From positions 1 to 64,000 of the forward strand of contig DWZQ01000026.1 in the NCBI GenBank assembly GCA_019117485.1: DNA of 64,000 nt, written 5' to 3'. Under the pieces are notes generated by a model. It was not told the DNA's origin. It did no database searches and saw nothing but the letters and a program-made list of their open reading frames with translations. This document shows, piece after piece, positions 23,890 to 32,949 of this stretch. Source of the DNA: Candidatus Agathobaculum intestinipullorum. GTDB taxonomy: Bacteria > Bacillota > Clostridia > Oscillospirales > Butyricicoccaceae. Both the position numbers and the translations under genes were made by a program. Within the stretch, counting starts at the first letter, position 1. Each line of letters starts with the position of its first letter.

Positions 23890-24441
23890 TCATTCCGTTC
23901 CGCCGTCCCGCAGGCGCAGAACGGTAATCATAGTCGCGCCATAGCGGCGCTCCCGGACGACCTCAAAGCCGTGCACGAATGCATCCTCTACTGCACTTTC
24001 GCATATTATTATACCATCCGCAGAGAGAATGTCAAACGTTTCTATTGTCGACAATGCATTTTCCAGCAATCTTCCACCATAAGGCGGGTCGAGGAAAATC
24101 AGGTCAAACGCCCGTTTGGGCGCATGCGAAAGGTACCTAGTCGCCTCGCCGCAGTGCACCGTACTGCGGCTATCCACCCGGGCGGTCTTTGTATTTTTAC
24201 ACACGATATTGTATGCCGTCTTATTCTGCTCCACAAAATCACAGTGCGCTGCGCCACGCGACAGCGCCTCGATCCCGAGTTGCCCGGTACCTGCAAACAG
24301 GTCAAGTACGCGCGCGTCGCGCACATAATCCTGAATCAGGTTGAACACATTTTCCTTGACGCGGTCGGTCGTCGGACGGGTGTTCATGCCGGGCACGGGC
24401 TGCAGCTTGCAGCCCCGTGCCGAACCGGATACCACACGCAT
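23890..24441 (-). CDS. rsmD: 16S rRNA (guanine-966-N2)-methyltransferase RsmD
   Basis: The 183-residue SAM-dependent enzyme starts MRVVSGSARGCKLQPVPG and continues with RPTTDRVKENVFNLIQ. The Rossmann core has LDLFAGTGQLGIEAL, and the catalytic motif is LDPPYGG (N/D-P-P-Y). It methylates G966 of 16S rRNA. It begins three bases after the uvrC stop and continues into coaD. Confidence 0.93.
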   Translation of the reverse strand: MRVVSGSARGCKLQPVPGMNTRPTTDRVKENVFNLIQDYVRDARVLDLFAGTGQLGIEALSRGAAHCDFVEQNKTAYNIVCKNTKTARVDSRSTVHCGEATRYLSHAPKRAFDLIFLDPPYGGRLLENALSTIETFDILSADGIIICESAVEDAFVHGFEVVRERRYGATMITVLRLRDGGTE

Positions 24442-24444
24442 GGC

Positions 24445-26268
24445 TCAGTCCTCCTTGTGGAAAAAGTCAAATACTGCCTGCGCAGCGTTGCGCGGCAAAA
24501 TACAGGCCAGCTCCTGCTCACTCGCGCCGCGGATATTTTCAATACTGCCAAAGTGGCGCAGCAGCTCGGCACGGCGCTTATCGCCCACACCGGGAATTTT
24601 GTCCAATGTCGATCCTCGCACCTTTTTGCCGCCCAGCTTGCGGTTATACTCGATGGCAAAGCGGTGTACCTCTTCCTGTATGCGCCCGATCAGCGCAAAC
24701 AGCGCGGGCGTGGCCGAAATACCGAACTCGCGCCCATCCGGTGCAACCAGCGCACGCGTGCGGTGCTTGTCATCCTTGACCATGCCGAAACAGGGCGTTT
24801 CCAGCCCAAACGAATCGAGCACTTCTTTGCATACACGGACATGCCCGAGACCACCGTCAATCAGGAACGCACTGGGCAGCGGCGTGAACTTTTCGTCCCC
24901 ATCGACATAGCGCTGCACACGGCGCGTGAGCATTTCGCGCATAGATGCATAGTCGTCCTGCCCATTCGCCGCACAGGCAATCTTAAACTTGCGGTAAGCG
25001 CTCTTTTTTGGCTGTCCTTCGACAAAAACTACCATCGAACCGACGGTATCCTGCCCGGCAAAGTTAGAAATATCATACGCCTCGAGCCGCAGTGGAAGCG
25101 CCGCCATACCCGTGACATTTTGCAACAGTTCGAGCGACTTATGCCGCCGTTCGGACTGTTTTTCCCTCCGCTCGATCTCCTCATATGCGTTTTTCTCAGC
25201 CAATTTGGTCAGCACACGGCGCTCGCCGCGCTGCGGCACGGCCAGCTCCACTTTGCGCTCAGCGATCGAGGACAGGTACTCCGCAATCGCCTCCTGCTCC
25301 TCGATTTCGTGTGACAACAGCACCGTTTTGGGCACCGTGCCGCGCTGCGCATAATACTGCTTGACAAACGAGGACAACACCTCTGCCGGGTCGCTGCCGG
25401 TCAGCGAAAACAGCGTGTATTCCTTATCCTGCAAGGCGCCACCCGCATAGTGCAGCACGCACACGCACGCACGCGTCTGCCCCTGCACAAAGGCAACCAC
25501 ATCCAACTCAGCGAACGCACCCGCGACAACATGCTGCCGCGTCCCCAGCTTTTGCACCGCACGCAACCGATCGCGCAGCATAGCGGCACGTTCGAACTGC
25601 AATTCCTCAGCAGCCTCGTTCATCTTTTCGGTCAGTTCTTTTTCCAGTTTTTTTGCGTTTCCCTCAAACAGATCGACCGCTTGCGCAATCAGCGCGCGAT
25701 ATTCCTCCGGGCTGACCTTACCTGTGCATGGTGCGCAGCAACGTCCAAGATGCTGGTTCAGGCACGGCCGTTCCTTCCCAATGTCGCGCGGGAATACCCG
25801 CGCACAGGTTTTCAGCAGCAACGCCTCGCTAATCGTATCGATCGCGCGGCGCGCGGCCACACGCCCCGGGTAAGGGCCGAAATAGCGCGCCCCATCACGC
25901 GCAGGGCGCGAAACCACAGAAAACGCCGGATAAGGCGCATCCGTGTTCAGCCGGATATAGGGGTAGCCTTTGTCGTCCTTCAACAGGATATTATACTTTG
26001 GCTTATATTTTTTGATCATCGAGTTTTCCAGCACAAGCGCTTCAAACTCGCTTTCGGTCACAATAATATCGAAATCGTCGATATGACTGACCAGCTGTCT
26101 GGTTTTGGCGTTCAGCCGCTCAGGCGGCTGAAAGTAGTTGGACACGCGATTGCGCAGCAGCTTTGCCTTGCCGACATAGATCACTTTGCCGGTTTTATCC
26201 TTGTGCAGGTACACGCCCGGCTGCATCGGCAGACGGCGCACGCGTTCCTTGAGCTGTTCCCTTGTCAT
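24445..26268 (-). CDS. uvrC: Excinuclease ABC subunit C
   Basis: The 607-residue nuclease makes both cuts in nucleotide excision repair after UvrAB damage recognition. The N-terminal GIY-YIG domain reads PGVYLHKDKTGKVIYVGKA. A UvrB-binding UVR motif is near residues 205-235 (EKMNEAAEELQFERAAMLRDR). The RNase H-like C-terminal domain has AYDISNFAGQDTVGSMV and FLIDGGLGH, and the helix-hairpin-helix tail has LDKIPGVGDKRRAELLRHF. AAAGGAGG precedes ATG 26268. It leads a four-gene operon. Confidence 0.96.
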   Translation of the reverse strand: MTREQLKERVRRLPMQPGVYLHKDKTGKVIYVGKAKLLRNRVSNYFQPPERLNAKTRQLVSHIDDFDIIVTESEFEALVLENSMIKKYKPKYNILLKDDKGYPYIRLNTDAPYPAFSVVSRPARDGARYFGPYPGRVAARRAIDTISEALLLKTCARVFPRDIGKERPCLNQHLGRCCAPCTGKVSPEEYRALIAQAVDLFEGNAKKLEKELTEKMNEAAEELQFERAAMLRDRLRAVQKLGTRQHVVAGAFAELDVVAFVQGQTRACVCVLHYAGGALQDKEYTLFSLTGSDPAEVLSSFVKQYYAQRGTVPKTVLLSHEIEEQEAIAEYLSSIAERKVELAVPQRGERRVLTKLAEKNAYEEIERREKQSERRHKSLELLQNVTGMAALPLRLEAYDISNFAGQDTVGSMVVFVEGQPKKSAYRKFKIACAANGQDDYASMREMLTRRVQRYVDGDEKFTPLPSAFLIDGGLGHVRVCKEVLDSFGLETPCFGMVKDDKHRTRALVAPDGREFGISATPALFALIGRIQEEVHRFAIEYNRKLGGKKVRGSTLDKIPGVGDKRRAELLRHFGSIENIRGASEQELACILPRNAAQAVFDFFHKED

Positions 26269-26301
26269 GGCGGAGCCGCCTCCTTTGCACGGGTACCTGC
26301 G

Positions 26302-26333
26302 ATAAAAAAAGCGCCGAGCAATTCGGCGCTTTT
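26302..26333 (-). terminator. Terminator after the HPr-like gene
   Basis: An 11-bp stem AAAAGCGCCGA/TCGGCGCTTTT (26307-26317 with 26323-26333) is followed, read leftward, by three further T residues and ATC. Confidence 0.88.
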
Positions 26334-26349
26334 CGCAGGATGCGATAAC

Positions 26350-26613
26350 TTAGTCGGTGAAATTGGACGTGATCAGCTCAACCAGCGCTGCAACAGCCTC
26401 TTCCTCATCCGGGCCGTCCGCGATCAGGTTGATGGTGGTACCCTTGGTGATACCAAGGGACAGGATGCCGAGCAAGCTCTTGGCATTGACGCGGCGCTCT
26501 TCCTTCTCTACCAGAATCGTCGACTTGAACTCATTCGCCTTCTGAATGAAAAAAGTTGCGGGACGGGCGTATAAGCCTACCTGATTGGTAACCTGTACCT
26601 CTTTCGAAAACAT
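26350..26613 (-). CDS. Crh-like HPr family protein lacking the catalytic histidine
   Basis: The 87-residue HPr-fold protein starts at ATG 26613, with AGGAG 11 bases upstream; a second ATG at 26622 is only 2 bases from that site. With this start, position 15 is Tyr (QVGLYARPA) where phosphotransferase HPr has the PEP-phosphorylated His. Ser46 (NAKSLLGI) is kept. That pattern resembles Bacillus Crh, which has Gln15 and acts only through Ser46-phosphate with CcpA. It is therefore probably a regulator and not a sugar-transport phosphocarrier. It stands alone, not in a whiA/rapZ cluster. Confidence 0.8.
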   Translation of the reverse strand: MFSKEVQVTNQVGLYARPATFFIQKANEFKSTILVEKEERRVNAKSLLGILSLGITKGTTINLIADGPDEEEAVAALVELITSNFTD

Positions 26614-26819
26614 AATCTGCATCGCTCCTATTTCTTCAAATCCGATATATATAGTCTATCCTCTTTTGTCGATTTCGTCAAGTCTCTTTTGCGCCTACGC
26701 TGTTTGCGTTTTTGATGAATTTTTTCCTGCATCGTGCGAGAATATCCGGCATTTTGCCCTGTATGCCGGTTTTTTTCGAAAAATCAGCGCTGCTTTTTGC
26801 CCATTTGCCGAAACCGGTT

Positions 26820-29213
26820 TCAGCGCAGCTCCACAATCGTCACGCCCTGTTCGCCCTCGCCGTAAACGCCCGAACGCACGCTTTTGACACGCTTATTCGA
26901 CCGCAAATGCTGCTGAACCGCATTACGCAACACACCAGTACCCTTACCGTGGATAACCGTCACCGAAGGCAGGCCTGCCATGATCGCACGGGACAGGAAA
27001 TTGTCCACCTCAAAAAGTGCCTCCTGCGCGCTCATGCCACGCACATCGACCTCACTGTCCGCCGAGCGCAGGTTGAGTTCCCGCGCAGGTGCATTGCGTC
27101 GCGGCTGCGGCGCAGGCTTTTTCGCCTGCTTAGGCTCTTCGATCAACCGCAGCTCCTTCTCCTTGATCGTCATCTTCATCGGCCCTGCCTGCACCTGCAC
27201 ATTGCCGCTCTTGTCCGCAGGCGCGAGCACGTCGGCCAACACCCCGCCGACATTGATCAGGCGAACACGGTCACCTTTTTTGACCGCGCGCTGCTCATCC
27301 GCCTCAATGACGCGCTTCTGCACACCGCGACGCTGCTCGTTTTCGGTCTGCGTGATAACACCGCGAAGCGCGGCCTTGGCTGCGGCGAGGTTCTGGTCGG
27401 CGTTTTTCTTCTGCGCCTTTTTCTTCATGTCCTCAAGCTCATCAAAGACGGTCTCCGCCGTCATACGCGCGTCTTTCAGAATACGGTCAGCCTGACTGCG
27501 CGCACCCTCGAGCAACTTGTCCGCGCGCTGCTCAGCTGCGTCGCGCTCCGCGCGCATCTTATCGCGCTCGGACTGCGCTGCCGCGCGCATTTTGGCCGCT
27601 TCCTCGCGCATCTGCTCGACGCGGCGGCGCTCGCGCTCCAGCTCAGCCAGCACGTCCTCAAAGCGTGCGTCCTCGGTAGAAACCTGCTCCTTTGCCCGCT
27701 CGATAATGGTCGGCTGAAGCCCGAGTCGCGCCGCGATGGCAAATGCATTGGACTTACCCGGGATGCCGGTAAGCAGTCGGTAGGTCGGCTGCAAGGATTG
27801 CACGTTAAACTCGCAAGAAGCGTTTTCCACGCCGTCAGTCGTCAGCGCAAAGGTTTTCAGTTCCGCATAGTGGGTCGTCGCCGCGACGCATGCGCCCATC
27901 TGACGCGCATAGCCGATCACCGCAACCGCAAGCGCCGCGCCCTCGACCGGGTCGGTACCCGCGCCCAGCTCGTCAAACAGCACAAGGTCGCCCTGCCCGC
28001 AACAGTCCATGATAGATACGATGGTTTTCATGTGCGCAGAGAAAGTCGACAGCGACTGCTCGATACTCTGCTCGTCACCGATATCGGCATAAACATGCTC
28101 AAACAGCGCGATTTCGCTTTGTTCATTCGCCGGGATGTGCAAGCCGGAAGCCGCCATAAGTGACAAAAGCCCCAGCGTCTTGAGCGACACGGTCTTGCCG
28201 CCCGTGTTCGGGCCTGTGATGACCAGCGTGTCATAGTCCCCGCCAATCGCAATGTCGATCGGCACGGCCTTATCCTTATCCAGCAGCGGATGCCGCGCGC
28301 GCAGCAAGCGGCAGCGGCCGTCCCCCTCGACCAGTACAGGCGCGGCGGCATTCATCTCAAACGACAGCTTGGCGCGCGCAAACACAAAGTCGAGCGACAC
28401 AAGCGCGTCGAAATCCTGCTCGATCGCGCCCTTGTAGCTTGCGACCTCATTCGACAATTCCGCGAGAATGCGCTCGATCTCGGCCTCTTCGCGGCCCTCA
28501 AGCACCTTGATCTGGTTATTGATCTCGACCACCTGCTGCGGCTCGACGAATACAGTCGCACCAGTGGACGAGGTATCATGCACCAACCCCGGCACATCGC
28601 CGCGGTGCTCGGCTTTGACCGGCACAACAAAGCGGCCGTTGCGCTGGGTGATGATAGTTTCCTGCAAATATTTCGACCGCTCACCCGAGATCAGACGGTT
28701 AAGCGTCTCACGCACCTTGCCCGAAATGCGCCGCAGCTCGCGACGGATGGACAATAGTTCCGGGCTTGCGCCGTCTGCGATCTCCTCCTCGGACACAATC
28801 GCAGTCGTAATGGCTTCCTCCAACGTCCGATTGCCGGTCAGCAGACCGAAAATCGGGGTGAGTGCAGTCTTTTCCTCCTGCTCCGCGTCGTACACCAGCG
28901 CACGGCGCGCGGTTTGCAGCAGGCTCGCCACGTCGAGCAGCTCACGCGGGTTAAGAGTGCCGCCACGGTCGGCACGCATGAGGATAGCCGCTACCTCACG
29001 GATACCGCCAAACGACGGGCTGCCATGCCGCACCATGCGGTTTTTCGCATCCGTCGTCTGATCCATCCAGACCTGCGCCTGCTCATGGTCGTCGAGCGGA
29101 CGCAGCGCGCGGCATTTCGCCTTCGCCGCGTCCGACGCCGCCTGCGCAGCCAACCGCTCGAGAATTTCATAATATTCCAGTGTTTTTAAGGATTTTTCCC
29201 CTAAACGATTCAT
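26820..29213 (-). CDS. mutS2: MutS2 family endonuclease/ribosome-collision ATPase
   Basis: The 797-residue protein has the MutS core and clamp (about 1-300) and an ATPase domain with Walker A TGPNTGGKTVSLKTLG and Walker B-type DELGAGTDP. A long Arg/Glu/Ala coiled coil (about 510-620) and a C-terminal Smr domain (VDVRGMSAQEAL, VIHGKGTGVLR) follow. MutS2 limits recombination and, in Bacillus, splits collided ribosomes. I chose ATG 29213, six bases after GGGAG, over the adjoining GTG. It ends the yqfC-to-mutS2 gene run. Confidence 0.94.
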   Translation of the reverse strand: MNRLGEKSLKTLEYYEILERLAAQAASDAAKAKCRALRPLDDHEQAQVWMDQTTDAKNRMVRHGSPSFGGIREVAAILMRADRGGTLNPRELLDVASLLQTARRALVYDAEQEEKTALTPIFGLLTGNRTLEEAITTAIVSEEEIADGASPELLSIRRELRRISGKVRETLNRLISGERSKYLQETIITQRNGRFVVPVKAEHRGDVPGLVHDTSSTGATVFVEPQQVVEINNQIKVLEGREEAEIERILAELSNEVASYKGAIEQDFDALVSLDFVFARAKLSFEMNAAAPVLVEGDGRCRLLRARHPLLDKDKAVPIDIAIGGDYDTLVITGPNTGGKTVSLKTLGLLSLMAASGLHIPANEQSEIALFEHVYADIGDEQSIEQSLSTFSAHMKTIVSIMDCCGQGDLVLFDELGAGTDPVEGAALAVAVIGYARQMGACVAATTHYAELKTFALTTDGVENASCEFNVQSLQPTYRLLTGIPGKSNAFAIAARLGLQPTIIERAKEQVSTEDARFEDVLAELERERRRVEQMREEAAKMRAAAQSERDKMRAERDAAEQRADKLLEGARSQADRILKDARMTAETVFDELEDMKKKAQKKNADQNLAAAKAALRGVITQTENEQRRGVQKRVIEADEQRAVKKGDRVRLINVGGVLADVLAPADKSGNVQVQAGPMKMTIKEKELRLIEEPKQAKKPAPQPRRNAPARELNLRSADSEVDVRGMSAQEALFEVDNFLSRAIMAGLPSVTVIHGKGTGVLRNAVQQHLRSNKRVKSVRSGVYGEGEQGVTIVELR

Positions 29214-29233
29214 CACAAACTCCCAAATACAAA

Positions 29234-29980
29234 TTAAAGTGATACCGATTTATAGAACTGCAAACTATCAAACCCACGGCCAAGATGGTACTGCGCGTAG
29301 GCTTCCGCAAGCCTGCAAAACTGCTCTTTTGCCGCACCAGACAGCGCAAAGGCATATGCCTTTTGCGGCTCGGCCGACAACGCATGCAAAATGGCGCGCA
29401 GCGTGCCGTCCGCTAAGCGCTCATATCCGCCGATACGCGCGGCGCACTGCGCATCCGCCGCCGTGCCTGCCCGCACGGAAAAGCACACAGGCGGCTGCGT
29501 GATTGTCTGCCCGCATACGCCGCAGTCCGCGAGGTCTGGCGCGTAACCGCTTTCCGCCAGCACACGCCACTCGAATGCTGCTTTTACCAGTTCCGGATCA
29601 CGTTTTTTCCCCTCGAGCGCATGCAGTGCGTACAACAGCAGACGGCTCACCGCCGGACTGTCCTCATCCGGCCCGGTCACCGCACCAGTCAGCTCTGCCA
29701 GATAGCACGCAAGCGCGTACCGCTCGATATCCTCCGCAAGCGAGAAAAACGAATGCACCAGATCAGCGTCGCGCAGCGCATAACGCCCGCCCCGGTCGGA
29801 CAAAATCAGCTCGGAATAACAAAACTGCCGCGCGGCAGGGTTCTGTTTTTTGCCCCGCCGCGCGTTTTTATACAGAATCTCACTTTTGCGGCCGTATTCG
29901 GTCAGCACGGTCAGATAGCGGTCAAAGTCGCCGAAATCCACCTCGCGCAGGATGAGCGCGCGCAGCCTGACCTCCGCCAT
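29234..29980 (-). CDS. recO: DNA repair protein RecO
   Basis: The 248-residue protein loads RecA with RecR in gap repair. The N-terminal OB fold begins with VRLRALILREVDFGDFDRYLTVL and contains the basic NARRGKKQNP. A helical domain follows, with a DCGVCG zinc-type pair and later single cysteines. The start ATG directly abuts the era stop codon, with GAGGA inside era. The era-recO order is conserved in Firmicutes. Confidence 0.92.
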   Translation of the reverse strand: MAEVRLRALILREVDFGDFDRYLTVLTEYGRKSEILYKNARRGKKQNPAARQFCYSELILSDRGGRYALRDADLVHSFFSLAEDIERYALACYLAELTGAVTGPDEDSPAVSRLLLYALHALEGKKRDPELVKAAFEWRVLAESGYAPDLADCGVCGQTITQPPVCFSVRAGTAADAQCAARIGGYERLADGTLRAILHALSAEPQKAYAFALSGAAKEQFCRLAEAYAQYHLGRGFDSLQFYKSVSL

Positions 29981-30877
29981 TTATTGATCCTCGTAACCGA
30001 AGTTGCGCATCTGGTACTGGTTGTTGCGCCAGCCCTCTTTGACCTTTACCCACAGTTCAAGGAACACCTTCGCATCCAGCATGCGCTCGATATCTGCGCG
30101 CGCCTGCCGCCCGATTTCCTTGAGCATCGCGCCTTGCTTGCCGATGATGATACCCTTATGGCTGTTTTTCTCACAGTAAATGACCGCGTTGATTTCGACG
30201 AGGCCATCCTCCCGCTCGTTCCAGCGCTCAATGCCGACAGCAACACCGTGCGGCACTTCACGATCGAGCAGCCGCAACATTTTCTCTCGAATGATCTCCG
30301 CCACCAGCTGCCGCTCGGGCTGGTCGGACACCATATCGTCCGGGAACAACTGTGGCCCTTCGAGGGCGTACTTATCCACCTCAGCAAGAAAATCGGAAAG
30401 CCCTTCGCCTGTGCGCGCCGACACCGGCACGACCGCGTCAAACTCATGCGCGCCGGCATAAGTCGCAATTACCGTCAGCAGTTCTTCCTTTTTGACTGTG
30501 TCGATCTTGTTGATAACCAGAATAGACGGCATATGGTGCTGCTTGATCTGGTCGATCAGGCTCTGCTCCGCCGGGCCGATATTCGCGATCGGCTCGACCA
30601 CCAGCGCCGCCACGTCCACCTCGGACACGGTATCGGTCACGACCTTGCACATGTAGTCGCCCAGACGGGAGCGGGGCTTGTGCAGACCGGGCGTGTCCAG
30701 AAAGACATACTGCGTATCCCCGCGGCTTAAAACGCCTGTGATGCGCGTGCGCGTGGTCTGCGGTTTGCTGGAAACGATGGCGACCTTCTGTCCCACCAGC
30801 TTATTGGTCAGCGTGGATTTGCCGACATTCGGGCGGCCGACCACCGAGACGACCGCGGTTTTCGTAATCTTGCTCAT
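29981..30877 (-). CDS. era: GTPase Era
   Basis: The 298-residue GTPase assists 30S assembly through 16S rRNA. The G domain has G1 GRPNVGKST, the G2 region TTRTR, G3 DTPGLHKP and G4 NKIDTVK. The C-terminal KH domain has GKQGAMLKEIGRQAR. GGGAG seven bases before ATG 30877 sets the start; the frame extends far upstream within dgkA but only as a shadow. It overlaps dgkA by four bases. Confidence 0.96.
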   Translation of the reverse strand: MSKITKTAVVSVVGRPNVGKSTLTNKLVGQKVAIVSSKPQTTRTRITGVLSRGDTQYVFLDTPGLHKPRSRLGDYMCKVVTDTVSEVDVAALVVEPIANIGPAEQSLIDQIKQHHMPSILVINKIDTVKKEELLTVIATYAGAHEFDAVVPVSARTGEGLSDFLAEVDKYALEGPQLFPDDMVSDQPERQLVAEIIREKMLRLLDREVPHGVAVGIERWNEREDGLVEINAVIYCEKNSHKGIIIGKQGAMLKEIGRQARADIERMLDAKVFLELWVKVKEGWRNNQYQMRNFGYEDQ

Positions 30878-31341
30878 TGTATTCTCCCATAGTGAAATAT
30901 AAACCAAAGTGCAGCCGGTACAGTCACCAGCAGCACCATCGCGACCCACAAATGTGCAAGCAGAAAGCAGAGCGCCGTCCTCAGCACCCCTCTGCCGAGG
31001 AAAATGCATACGCCGACCGCCGCACAGGCTACCGCGCACACGAACACACCCGCCGCCGCAATATCCTTCGCATTGCGGACATAACCGTCGTACCCATATG
31101 CCTGCCGGTCGCACAGCCGCTCGATCGCGGTGTTCATCAGTTCCGCACCCATTGTCAAGCCGAAGCAGATGCACAAAACCGCGCCTTCCACCGCGTCCGC
31201 ACGCCCCATCAACGCGAACACAGTCACATAAAACGCCGTGACCATGTGCACGCGGAAATTACGCTCCCCTTTGATGCACAGACCCAGCCCGCGCAGCGCG
31301 TGCTGGAAGCTCTCATGCAGTTTTCGAATGTTCTTGCCCAT
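30874..31341 (-). CDS. dgkA: Diacylglycerol/undecaprenol kinase family protein
   Basis: The 155-residue membrane protein has a cytoplasmic start with HALRGLGLCIKGERNFRVH, then three to four helices and the catalytic motif GAELMNTAIERLCD (E-x-x-N-T-A-x-E). Gram-positive members mainly phosphorylate undecaprenol to recycle the cell-wall lipid carrier, or diacylglycerol. The tail after residue 110 adds an extra hydrophobic segment. It lies between ybeY and era, as in many Firmicutes, and overlaps era. Confidence 0.9.
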   Translation of the reverse strand: MGKNIRKLHESFQHALRGLGLCIKGERNFRVHMVTAFYVTVFALMGRADAVEGAVLCICFGLTMGAELMNTAIERLCDRQAYGYDGYVRNAKDIAAAGVFVCAVACAAVGVCIFLGRGVLRTALCFLLAHLWVAMVLLVTVPAALWFIFHYGRIQ

Positions 31342-31343
31342 AA

Positions 31344-31838
31344 TCAGTTCTCTCTGGTCAGGCCGAGGAAGGCAAGGTTGTCCTCCTCCTTGCCGCGCAT
31401 CAGGCGTGTATCCTCGTCGTTACGCTCGTGGTCATAGCCCAACAAGTGCAGCACCGAATGGGTTGTCAGGTAACCGCACTCACGCGCAGGTGAGTGTCCA
31501 AACTGCGCAGCCTGCTCCACCGCGCGCGTGTAGCACAAGATCATATCGCCTAACATAACGCAGCCCGAGTCCGGCTCAGTCTCCGGCTCCTCCTGCGGCT
31601 GTCCGTTATAAAACTCATACATCGGGAAAGACAGCACATCGGTCACCGTGTCCTTGTCGCGATGTTCTGCGTTGAGCCGCCGGATCTCATCCGCGTCGAC
31701 CACGGTCACATCAATGGCCGCATCAAACGGTACATTTTCGCTCTCGAGCACACGCAGCGCGCAAGTGCGGATCAGTTCCTCTACCGCCTTCGCGTCCTCT
31801 ACTTCGGTTTCAAAGCCGATGCTGATCTGATGGTTCAT
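31344..31838 (-). CDS. ybeY: Endoribonuclease YbeY
   Basis: The 164-residue metalloprotein has the zinc motif HSVLHLLGYDHE (H-x3-H-x5-H) and the preceding LNAEHRDKDTVTDVLSFP signature. It works in 16S rRNA 3'-end maturation and ribosome quality control. It follows phoH and precedes dgkA by two bases. Confidence 0.94.
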   Translation of the reverse strand: MNHQISIGFETEVEDAKAVEELIRTCALRVLESENVPFDAAIDVTVVDADEIRRLNAEHRDKDTVTDVLSFPMYEFYNGQPQEEPETEPDSGCVMLGDMILCYTRAVEQAAQFGHSPARECGYLTTHSVLHLLGYDHERNDEDTRLMRGKEEDNLAFLGLTREN

Positions 31839-31852
31839 CTCTCTACCCTCTT

Positions 31853-32881
31853 TTACCGCTTGTCCGCTTTCCGCCGGAACGCCGGATGCGTCTGCTTCCG
31901 ATCCGGTGCCTTACTTTTGCCCTTTTTGCCCTCGTAATCGGCATACGCCTTGACGATACGCTGCACCAACTCGTGGCGCACGACATCCTTTTCCGTCAGG
32001 TAGCATTGGGCGATGCCCTCTACCCCGTCGAGCACGCGCAGCGCCTCTTTCAGCCCGGACTGCTTGCCGTCCGGCAGGTCCACCTGCGTGATGTCGCCCG
32101 TGATGACTGCCTGCGAGCCGAATCCCAGACGGGTCAGGAACATTTTCATCTGCTCGGGCGTGGTGTTCTGCGCCTCGTCCAAAATGATGAAGCTGTCGTC
32201 CAGCGTGCGGCCGCGCATATAAGCCAGCGGCGCCACCTCAATCGAGCCGCGCTCCTGATATTTCGCGAAGTTCTCCGCGCCCAGCATGTCAAACAGACCG
32301 TCGTACAACGGGCGCAAATAGGGGTCGACCTTGCTTTGCAGGTCACCGGGCAAAAAGCCCAGCTTTTCGCCCGCCTCGACCGCAGGGCGTGTCAGGATGA
32401 TGCGGGATACCTGTTTGTCCCGGAAGGCCGCGACCGCCGCGGCTACGGCAAGATACGTCTTGCCTGTACCCGCCGGGCCGACGCCCATGACAATCGTATT
32501 CTTGCGGATCGCTTCCATATAGCGTTTCTGTCCGAGCGTCTTGGCCTTGACCGGCTTACCCTTCGCCGTGATGCACAGCACATCACGGCTCATCGTGTGC
32601 ACCTCACCCTCGCGTCCGTCGCGCGCCAGACCGATCACATACTGTACGGTCTGCGTGCCGACCGCTTCACCGCGCGCGGCCATGGCGGTCAGCGCCTCGA
32701 CCGTGCGCGCAGCAACCCCGACAGCGGCCTCTTCCCCCGAGATCTTAAGCTCGCCGCCCCGGCTGACGATCGACACGTCCAGTTCGCGCTCGATCAGTTT
32801 GATGTTTTCGTCAAATGCACCGAATACTGCAATCAACAATTCGGTACGCTCTACCTGTATTGTCTTTTCTATGGTTTGCAC
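31853..32881 (-). CDS. phoH: PhoH family ATPase
   Basis: The 342-residue protein has an N-terminal KH-like region and a RecA-type ATPase with Walker A GVGPAGTGKTYLAVA and the FIILDEAQNTTPEQMKMF motif, followed by TGDITQVDLP. Its exact role, thought to be linked to RNA, is not settled. The start is a GTG at 32881 preceded by AAGGAAAG. A basic tail (KKGKSKAPDRKQ) ends the protein. It lies between yqfD and ybeY; the usual yqfF neighbour is absent. Confidence 0.92.
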   Translation of the reverse strand: MQTIEKTIQVERTELLIAVFGAFDENIKLIERELDVSIVSRGGELKISGEEAAVGVAARTVEALTAMAARGEAVGTQTVQYVIGLARDGREGEVHTMSRDVLCITAKGKPVKAKTLGQKRYMEAIRKNTIVMGVGPAGTGKTYLAVAAAVAAFRDKQVSRIILTRPAVEAGEKLGFLPGDLQSKVDPYLRPLYDGLFDMLGAENFAKYQERGSIEVAPLAYMRGRTLDDSFIILDEAQNTTPEQMKMFLTRLGFGSQAVITGDITQVDLPDGKQSGLKEALRVLDGVEGIAQCYLTEKDVVRHELVQRIVKAYADYEGKKGKSKAPDRKQTHPAFRRKADKR

Positions 32882-32949
32882 CTTGCTTTCCTTGAAATCT
32901 CGTCCGAAACCCCAGTTCCGGACGAAGGGACACGCCGCACGTTTGCAGC

